A stretch of DNA of 11,203 bases. Origin: an uncultured Clostridia bacterium (GTDB lineage: Bacteria; Bacillota; Clostridia; UBA1381). Under the pieces are notes generated by a model. It did not search any database. It was given only the letters and a program-made list of their open reading frames with translations, and was not told the origin of the DNA. Each line of letters begins with the position of its first letter. The first letter of the stretch is position 1. The position numbers and the translations under genes are program-made. The stretch lies in assembly GCA_944391635.1 (NCBI GenBank), contig CALXUL010000202.1, forward strand, positions 1 to 11,203, written 5' to 3'. Of this stretch, positions 6,605-11,203 are shown in pieces.

Positions 6605-6634
6605 ATTATATCATCAAAACAATTTAGGTGTCAA
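6605..6634 (-). promoter_or_regulatory. Consensus sigma-A promoter of the LCP operon
   Basis: On the minus strand, TTGACA (6629-6634) and TATAAT (6605-6610) are both perfect hexamers, separated by 18 bp (6611-6628). Transcription would start near 6598, giving a leader of about 27 bases before ATG 6571. No operator-like repeat is evident beyond general A/T richness. Confidence 0.8.
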
Positions 6635-6698
6635 TATATTATACCCTTATATTATGTCATTTATATTACGAAGATGTAAATTTTTATCGAAAAAAATG

Positions 6699-6727
6699 TT
6701 GAAAAAGTTTGAACGGTGTGTTAATAT
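6699..6727 (+). promoter_or_regulatory. Possible promoter for the YeiH-family gene
   Basis: TTGAAA (6699-6704) is followed after 17 bp by TAATAT (6722-6727), matching consensus at 5 of 6 and 4 of 6 positions. It lies 22-30 bases before the GTG start candidates. Other A/T hexamers nearby could serve instead. Confidence 0.35.
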
Positions 6728-6749
6728 AAATTAGATTAAAATAATATGG

Positions 6750-7790
6750 GTGAGAAATGTGGCATTATTAAATCAATTAAAAAAGCTGTATAAAGGATTA
6801 ATTTTGTGTTTTGTGATAGCATTAGTTGCGTGGGCGCTTGGCTCAGAGTTTCCGGTAGTGGGAGGCCCGGTATTTGCTATTTTAGCAGGTATGCTGATAA
6901 CGGTATTTATCAAAGATAAAAGTATGCTTCAGGCGGGGATAACATATTCATCAAAGAAGATTTTGCAATATGCGGTTATTCTGCTTGGGTTTGGTATGAA
7001 TTTGTCAACGGTACTTGAAACAAAAAAAAAATCATTGCCGATTATATTATCAACAATTACTATTGCGCTGGTTATTGCATACATAATGTACCGTGTGCTT
7101 AAAATGCCGTCTAAAATATCAACGTTGGTAGGAGTAGGATCTTGTATATGCGGCGGAAGTGCAATAGCAGCAACTGCCCCGGTTATCGGTGCTGATGACG
7201 AGGAAATCGCACAGTCAATATCAGTTATATTTTTATTTAATATAATTGCAGCGCTTATTTTCCCGACTTTGGGCGGCATTTTGGGACTGTCAAATGAAGG
7301 GTTTGGAATTTTTGCCGGAACAGCAGTTAACGATACATCATCTGTTACTGCGGCGGCTACTGCATGGGATGGTATTTACGGCAGCAATACACTTGATACT
7401 GCAACGGTGGTAAAGCTTACAAGGACACTTGCAATTATACCCATAACGCTTGTTTTGGCGTTTGTTCGAGTACGAAAGGAAAAAGCTGCAAGCGGCGAGT
7501 CGGCAGGCGTTAAGCTTTCGGGTATTTTTCCGTATTTTGTATTGTTCTTCGTGCTTGCATCGGTTATAACAACGGTAGCGGGGACTTTTGGTGTTCCGTC
7601 AGATTTCTTTTCACCGTTTAAGACTCTAAGCAAATTTTTGATTGTAATGGCAATGGCAGCAATTGGGCTTAATACAAATATTGTAAAGCTTATAAAAACC
7701 GGCGGAAAGCCGATTTTGGCAGGTTTTTGCTGTTGGGTAGGCATTACAGCAACAAGTCTTTTAATGCAGCATGTTTTAGGAATTTGGTAA
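6750..7790 (+). CDS. YeiH-family putative sulfate exporter / membrane transporter
   Basis: This is a 346-residue polytopic membrane protein of the YeiH (UPF0324, 'putative sulfate exporter') family, at the usual family length. About ten hydrophobic segments are visible. The family's hallmark motifs are present: GSCICGGSAIAATAP (130-144), with a charged GADDEE just after, and GTAVNDTSSV (190-199). Family members are annotated as putative sulfate or sulfonate-related exporters, but direct transport evidence is thin, so the substrate is open. GTG 6750 gives the longest frame but lacks a ribosome site. GTG 6759, three codons later, has GGGTGAG (6748-6754) just upstream and may be the true start. 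It is monocistronic, divergent from the LCP operon, and ends at the 7929-7966 terminator. No LysR-type regulator, often paired with yeiH elsewhere, is adjacent. Confidence 0.88.
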   Translation: MRNVALLNQLKKLYKGLILCFVIALVAWALGSEFPVVGGPVFAILAGMLITVFIKDKSMLQAGITYSSKKILQYAVILLGFGMNLSTVLETKKKSLPIILSTITIALVIAYIMYRVLKMPSKISTLVGVGSCICGGSAIAATAPVIGADDEEIAQSISVIFLFNIIAALIFPTLGGILGLSNEGFGIFAGTAVNDTSSVTAAATAWDGIYGSNTLDTATVVKLTRTLAIIPITLVLAFVRVRKEKAASGESAGVKLSGIFPYFVLFFVLASVITTVAGTFGVPSDFFSPFKTLSKFLIVMAMAAIGLNTNIVKLIKTGGKPILAGFCCWVGITATSLLMQHVLGIW

Positions 7791-7928
7791 AAAACAGTAA
7801 AAGCGTTGTTCTGCGTGTTAATATTTATCAATATGCTTGCAGGACTCTGAAAAAGGAAATTAGATTGTTGCATTTGGCTTTTCGGGCGTAAGATGGTACG
7901 TTAAAAGACAAATGCTGAAAAAGCAAGT

Positions 7929-7966
7929 AATGGAGCTGATTTTGACTGAAAATCAGCTCCATTTTT
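7929..7966 (+). terminator. Terminator of the YeiH-family gene
   Basis: A perfect 15-bp stem AATGGAGCTGATTTT (7929-7943) pairs with AAAATCAGCTCCATT (7949-7963) around the loop GACTG, and the T run reaches 7966. It lies 140 bases after the stop at 7790. The intervening DNA shows no gene. On the minus strand the same hairpin lacks an immediate T run but may still act as a second stop for the kinase transcript. Confidence 0.85.
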
Positions 7967-8042
7967 ATTTTAATAAATTATCAATAATAAATTTTCATTT
8001 TTCAATACTTGCCTGCGGTAAAACGACTCTTTGTACAGCCTG

Positions 8043-8062
8043 ACAGCGCCTTGCGGCGCTGT
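8043..8062 (-). terminator. GC-rich hairpin just after the histidine kinase stop codon
   Basis: ACAGCGCC (8043-8050) pairs with GGCGCTGT (8055-8062). On the minus strand the loop reads GCAA, a GNRA-type tetraloop. The hairpin starts 3 bases past the kinase stop codon. There is no T run after it on the minus strand, so it is either a weak terminator or a 3'-end stabiliser. Confidence 0.4.
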
Positions 8063-8065
8063 TCT

Positions 8066-10021
8066 TTATGCCTTTTTAAAGGCTATTATAACTTTAAATA
8101 AATCACCGTCCGTTTCTACACGAAAACTTCCCCCACAAAGTTCAGTATAGCTTTTTGCAATGGCAAGCCCCAGACCGCTGCCCTCGGTTGACCTCGATTT
8201 GTCGCCGCGGACAAACCTTTCGGTGATTTCCTCGGTGTCAAAATCAAGAGGCGCAGCAGAGGTGTTTTTAAATTCAGCGTATATATTGTTATCTTTCTGT
8301 TTTATCGAAATAAAGACACGAGTGCTCTTTTGTGCATATTTGGAAATGTTAACGATAAGGTTTTCAAATACGCGCGAGAGTTTCTTGCCGTCGCCGGATA
8401 TAAACATTTCTCTGCCCAAATCAATAACCGGAACAAGCCCTGATTTTTCCAATATAGAATCTGATTCCCCAAGCGATTGATTTATAAGCAATGCCAAATC
8501 CAGCCTTTCTATATTAAGCTGTTCGTTGCCGCTTTGCGCTTTGGACATATCGAATAAATCCTGAGTAAGGTTTTTTAGCCTTTCACCCTTTTTGCGGATT
8601 ATCTTTGCATATTCATTTGCTTCATTGGGGCTGAGCTTCATATCGCACAAAAGGTCGGAATAGCTGATAATAGAGGTAAGCGGCGTTTTTAGGTCATGAG
8701 AAACATTTGTTATAAGCTCGGTTTTAAGTTTTTCTGCCTTCACGCTTTTTTCGACAGCGGCTTGTATGCCGTCGCCGATTGAGTTTACGGAATCCGCAAT
8801 TTCATGGAAATAATCTTTTTCGGGGAGCAGAATTTTTTGATTTATTTCACCATTTTTTATGCTGTGTATACCGTTTGAGATAACCTCAAAGCTCTTAATT
8901 GCTTTTAGTAGTTTAAAAGTCACGAGCGCTATCAGAGCACAGGTGAGAAGGAACGGGAAAAATGACTGTGTAAAACCGAATATATAAGATAATCCGCCGG
9001 TTAGGACAATAACCGCAGCTGCGGTTTTTGCAAGCCGGTAGGTGAGCAGCACATCAAAGAAAGAGTGTATGTGAATACCCAGTTGCTTAAAAAAACGTAT
9101 AATAGTTTTAAAAAACTTACCTATTAGTCCAAAACAAAACTTAAGGATTTTTATTAATGTTTTGTATCCCCAGACACAGATAATGACAATAAGGCTTTTT
9201 CTAAGAAATGTGCCGTTTTTGCCAAGGCGCGCAAAGGACATAAAGATGCAAAGGACTATCCCTATAACCAAACTTGCGCATATGCTTGATGACAATATTA
9301 TAATGCCTCTTAATTCCGGCTCATCAAAGTAAAGTAAATTTATTATGAGAAGCCCTCCCATAACAACAAGAAATGCGGCTGCGGCAAGCTGAAGTTCTGG
9401 AGGGATTTTGTCCTGGAGCAGGAGCTTTATTCTGCCGAAACAGTCTCTGCCGCATACAAATAGAAGATATACAAAAAGAAAAATTATCCCTACCGCACAA
9501 AACAGCACAAAATATATATTTTTCTCAAAAGCCTCTTTTACCGCGAGTTTTCGCGCTGTATAATCTGCCGCATATGCTGGTGTATAGGCAAGAAAGATTT
9601 CACAGTCGAAATCCGGATAATATTTTGACATATAATTGAAAGATGTTTGTGTGTTAGCTTTTCCGTCTTGACAGATTACATATATAGAATATTTATATAC
9701 CGAGCTAAAATCTGTATCCTCGAGAAGAGAGGGGTTACCTTGGAGAATATTTTTGCCCGGAACCGAGATGTAATATTCAAAAATTGAACTGTCCGGCTCT
9801 CTTATGGGTATGTCAGAGTCAATATTGTCAATTAAGGACGTCATTTCGTTTCTCATTGACTGTGAAAAATTAAAGTCATCATACAACTCATCTTCAAAAA
9901 TGTTATATTCTATCATATCAAAGCCGACTGATACTAAAAGCCCGACAGCTATCCCTGTTAGGGCTAAAACGAGCATAAATGCAATAGCTTTGGAAATAGC
10001 TGAGTAAGCCAGTTTTTTCAT
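8066..10021 (-). CDS. Sensor histidine kinase with seven membrane segments
   Basis: This is the membrane sensor of a two-component pair, 651 residues. It has a first membrane segment (about 12-34), an extracytoplasmic domain of about 130 residues (35-165) with no recognised fold, and six further hydrophobic segments (about 168-190, 211-232, 239-263, 275-297, 330-350, 354-372). A HAMP-like linker (about 373-425) follows. The dimerisation/phosphoacceptor motif is NVSHDLKTPL with His442, and the ATPase domain has NLIVNISKYA (554-563), ERFVRGD and GSGLGLA (614-620). The usual D-x-G of the G1 box is replaced by KNTS with Asn586 at the Asp position, a pattern I recall from other clostridial kinases, so activity is still expected. 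ATG 10021 has AAAGGA overlapping the end of the regulator gene, 6 bases upstream of it in sequence, so translation is probably coupled. The signal is unknown; an envelope-related cue is only a guess from the multi-pass sensor. Confidence 0.92.
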   Translation of the reverse strand: MKKLAYSAISKAIAFMLVLALTGIAVGLLVSVGFDMIEYNIFEDELYDDFNFSQSMRNEMTSLIDNIDSDIPIREPDSSIFEYYISVPGKNILQGNPSLLEDTDFSSVYKYSIYVICQDGKANTQTSFNYMSKYYPDFDCEIFLAYTPAYAADYTARKLAVKEAFEKNIYFVLFCAVGIIFLFVYLLFVCGRDCFGRIKLLLQDKIPPELQLAAAAFLVVMGGLLIINLLYFDEPELRGIIILSSSICASLVIGIVLCIFMSFARLGKNGTFLRKSLIVIICVWGYKTLIKILKFCFGLIGKFFKTIIRFFKQLGIHIHSFFDVLLTYRLAKTAAAVIVLTGGLSYIFGFTQSFFPFLLTCALIALVTFKLLKAIKSFEVISNGIHSIKNGEINQKILLPEKDYFHEIADSVNSIGDGIQAAVEKSVKAEKLKTELITNVSHDLKTPLTSIISYSDLLCDMKLSPNEANEYAKIIRKKGERLKNLTQDLFDMSKAQSGNEQLNIERLDLALLINQSLGESDSILEKSGLVPVIDLGREMFISGDGKKLSRVFENLIVNISKYAQKSTRVFISIKQKDNNIYAEFKNTSAAPLDFDTEEITERFVRGDKSRSTEGSGLGLAIAKSYTELCGGSFRVETDGDLFKVIIAFKKA

Positions 10022-10027
10022 AAGAAC

Positions 10028-10732
10028 CTATCCTTTCTGACTGCAAATTTTATAGCCAATGCCCCAGACCACTTTAAGATATTTGGGGTCTTTGGGATTA
10101 ATTTCGATTTTTTCACGGATATGCCGGATATGTACGGCAATAGTATTGTCGCCGACAACAATATCATTATCCCAAACAGCGCGGTAGATTTCTTCCGCGG
10201 AAAAAACTTTCCCGACATTTCGGCACATCAGCTCAAGAATACGGTATTCAATTCTTGTAAGCCGAACTTCCGCACCGTCAACCGTAACGGTTTTAGACTC
10301 GGTATCAAGCTCCAAACCTCCTACACAAAGCTTTGTCGGTGGCGTTGTAGCACCGCCAAGCATTGTATAGCGCCGGATTTGGGATTTTACCCTTGCCATC
10401 AGCTCCGGCGGTGAAAATGGTTTTGTTACATAATCGTCTGCTCCTGCATAAAGCCCTAAGATTTTATCTGCATCTTCTGATTTTGCCGATAAAAGTATTA
10501 CCGGAATATTTTTTTCTTGCCGAAGTTTCATAAGCGTCTGTATTCCGTCAAGGCTGGGCATCATTATATCAAGAATTATCAAAGAAATTCCAGGATCGCT
10601 GATTACTTTATCCAGCGCTTCAAGCCCGTCATAAGCTTTAATAGCAGTATAGCCGTCAGCCTCTAGGAAAATTGAAATGCTGTCGACTATTTCACGGTCA
10701 TCATCTGTTACTAAAATTTTTATCTTATCCAT
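10028..10732 (-). CDS. OmpR/PhoB-family response regulator
   Basis: This 234-residue transcription factor pairs with the kinase encoded 6 bases downstream. The receiver domain has the acidic pocket TDDD (10-12), phosphoacceptor Asp55 in ILDIMMP, Ser82 and Lys104 (KPF). The C-terminal winged helix (about 135-232) shows TRIEYRILELM, the recognition-helix region NTIAVHIRHIREKIE and GIGYKI. The start is ATG 10732, because AGGAGGAGG (10742-10750) lies 9 bases upstream and the protein then begins MDKIKILVTDDD as usual. An in-frame ATG at 10768 would add 12 residues but would translate through the ribosome binding site. Expression is from a consensus sigma-A promoter whose neighbourhood carries repeats suited to this regulator class, suggesting autoregulation. 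The regulon is unknown; the divergent secreted-protein gene is the nearest candidate. Confidence 0.95.
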   Translation of the reverse strand: MDKIKILVTDDDREIVDSISIFLEADGYTAIKAYDGLEALDKVISDPGISLIILDIMMPSLDGIQTLMKLRQEKNIPVILLSAKSEDADKILGLYAGADDYVTKPFSPPELMARVKSQIRRYTMLGGATTPPTKLCVGGLELDTESKTVTVDGAEVRLTRIEYRILELMCRNVGKVFSAEEIYRAVWDNDIVVGDNTIAVHIRHIREKIEINPKDPKYLKVVWGIGYKICSQKG

Positions 10733-10774
10733 AAGGACAAACCTCCTCCTATGGCTATATATTATCATATAAAC

Positions 10775-10827
10775 CTTAAAATAATCACTATGAAATTCTT
10801 AAAACTTTCTTAAATTATAACCTTAAT
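10775..10827 (-). promoter_or_regulatory. TTTAAG-N5-TTTAAG response-regulator-like box with flanking half-sites
   Basis: On the minus strand TTTAAG (10814-10809) and TTTAAG (10803-10798) are spaced exactly 11 bp, about one helical turn. Further half-sites are ATTAAG (10827-10822) and TTTAAG (10780-10775). The pair fits the published streptococcal CiaR consensus NTTAAG-N5-WTTAAG, and tandem half-sites one turn apart are typical of OmpR/PhoB regulators. It overlaps the predicted transcription start of the operon, a position that usually represses. The link to this regulator is inferred. Confidence 0.5.
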
Positions 10828-10843
10828 GTTTGAATATTGTCAA
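10814..10843 (-). promoter_or_regulatory. Consensus sigma-A promoter of the two-component operon
   Basis: On the minus strand TTGACA (10838-10843) and TATAAT (10814-10819) are separated by 18 bp. The start of transcription would be near 10807, giving a leader of about 75 bases. The -35 overlaps one TTGTYA repeat and the -10 touches the TTTAAG-N5-TTTAAG element, so binding at either could affect the promoter. Confidence 0.75.
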
Positions 10844-10862
10844 ATTTGTTACAATATTGTTA
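10833..10862. repeat. Operator-like repeats between the divergent genes
   Basis: AATATTGT occurs at 10833-10840 and 10853-10860, 20 bp apart. ACAATATTGT (10851-10860) is a perfect palindrome and forms an inverted repeat with 10833-10840, with palindromic CAAATTTG (10841-10848) between. Read another way, TTGTCA (10837), TTGTTA (10846) and TTGTTA (10857) are repeats 9 and 11 bp apart. The stretch covers the -35 of the minus promoter and lies directly upstream of the plus promoter. Confidence 0.4.
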
Positions 10863-10891
10863 TGGAAAAATGGCGAAAAGTGTGATATTAT
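10863..10891 (+). promoter_or_regulatory. Extended -10 promoter for the secreted-protein gene
   Basis: TGATATTAT (10883-10891) is an extended -10 with hexamer TATTAT (10886-10891). TGGAAA (10863-10868) lies 17 bp upstream and matches the -35 consensus at 4 of 6. Transcription would start near 10898, leaving about 26 bases of leader with AAGGGG (10912-10917). Confidence 0.5.
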
Positions 10892-10923
10892 ATAGGTATA
10901 TATTATAAAATAAGGGGTATACT

Positions 10924-11203
10924 ATGAAAAAGATATTGCTTACAGCTGCTGTGGCATTGATGATACCGCAGACTGCGGTATTTGCGGCAGACGATATAAA
11001 TATTCGTTATAACGGAGAACTGTTGGAGTCGGAACAGCAGGCGGTGGTTATAAATGACCGAACCCTGGTGCCGGTGCGTGTAGTTTGCGAGGCGATGGGG
11101 CTTGACGTCAGCTGGAATGAAGAAGACCAGACGGTGCGTATCTGTGATGAGCTTAATCTGGTTACTTTGAAGATAGGCGAAACTAAGATAGATATAAATG
11201 ATG
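10924..11203 (+). CDS. Secreted protein with copper-amine-oxidase-like N-terminal domain (3' end outside window)
   Basis: The first 93 codons are present. AAGGGG (10912-10917) precedes ATG 10924 by 6 bases. Residues 1-21 form a signal peptide: basic MKK, a hydrophobic core, then AVFA before ADD, a good signal-peptidase I site. The mature part shows the hallmark of the copper amine oxidase N-terminal domain (PF07833): NDRTLVPVR (44-52), then EAMGLDVSW (56-64) and a TVRI strand. In Clostridia this domain is common in secreted and wall-associated proteins and does not imply amine oxidase activity. What follows it, and so the protein's job, is not visible. It is divergent from the two-component operon across a repeat-rich 191-base gap, making it a plausible target of that regulator. 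Confidence 0.85.
   Translation, partial: MKKILLTAAVALMIPQTAVFAADDINIRYNGELLESEQQAVVINDRTLVPVRVVCEAMGLDVSWNEEDQTVRICDELNLVTLKIGETKIDIND

Noticed and set aside
7376..7873. Minus-strand open frame of 165 codons opposite the YeiH-family gene
   Set aside because: It is fully explained as the complement of a membrane protein gene and has no start signals or family features.
10733..10768. 12-codon extension of the response regulator from ATG 10768
   Set aside because: It would run through the AGGAGGAGG ribosome site, and receiver domains normally begin a few residues before the first beta strand, as they do from ATG 10732.

Overview
The window looks like chromosome of an endospore-forming, low-GC Firmicute, most likely class Clostridia. 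The reasons are a spoIIE gene with a Spo0A-type promoter, two LytR-CpsA-Psr (LCP) wall-polymer ligases with Thr/Pro/Lys-rich tails, a copper-amine-oxidase-N-domain secreted protein, AGGAGG-type ribosome binding sites, TTG/GTG starts, and AT-rich intergenic DNA with TTGACA/TATAAT promoters. Species cannot be read from the sequence.

Region 1 (1-~1210) is accessory DNA. It holds the last 38 codons of an unidentified protein, a strong terminator, and a 5'-truncated Tn916-type tyrosine recombinase that keeps only the H-x-x-R, GH and Tyr part of the active site. A second strong terminator follows, then about 580 bases without a convincing gene. This is best read as a decayed or rearranged end of an integrative element. 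The gene-poor stretch carries short direct and inverted repeats, a possible 17-codon hydrophobic mini-ORF, and a terminator shared with spoIIE.

Region 2 (1287-3833) is housekeeping and sporulation. spoIIE is on the minus strand and encodes a compact version with an unusually short linker between membrane domain and phosphatase domain. Its upstream region has a TATAAT box with a 0A-box-like element 21 bp further up. Divergent to it is a small YfcE/MJ0936-type metallophosphoesterase with a TTG start. That gene converges on the LCP operon across a bidirectional terminator.

Region 3 (3832-7966) is envelope-related. Two tandem LCP paralogues are transcribed on the minus strand from a consensus sigma-A promoter (TTGACA, 18 bp, TATAAT). 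Divergently transcribed is a YeiH-family membrane transporter, ended by a strong terminator.

Region 4 (8043-11203) is a two-component system on the minus strand: an OmpR/PhoB-type response regulator, then, 6 bases later, a seven-membrane-segment histidine kinase. Its promoter region is rich in ordered repeats. They include TTTAAG-N5-TTTAAG, the same form as the streptococcal CiaR box, and three TTGTYA repeats that cover the -35 element. Divergent from it, and running off the window, is a secreted protein with a copper-amine-oxidase N-terminal domain, an obvious candidate target. No CRISPR array, tRNA, rRNA, riboswitch or clearly novel multi-gene system was found. The most unusual items are the compact SpoIIE and the structured two-component intergenic region.
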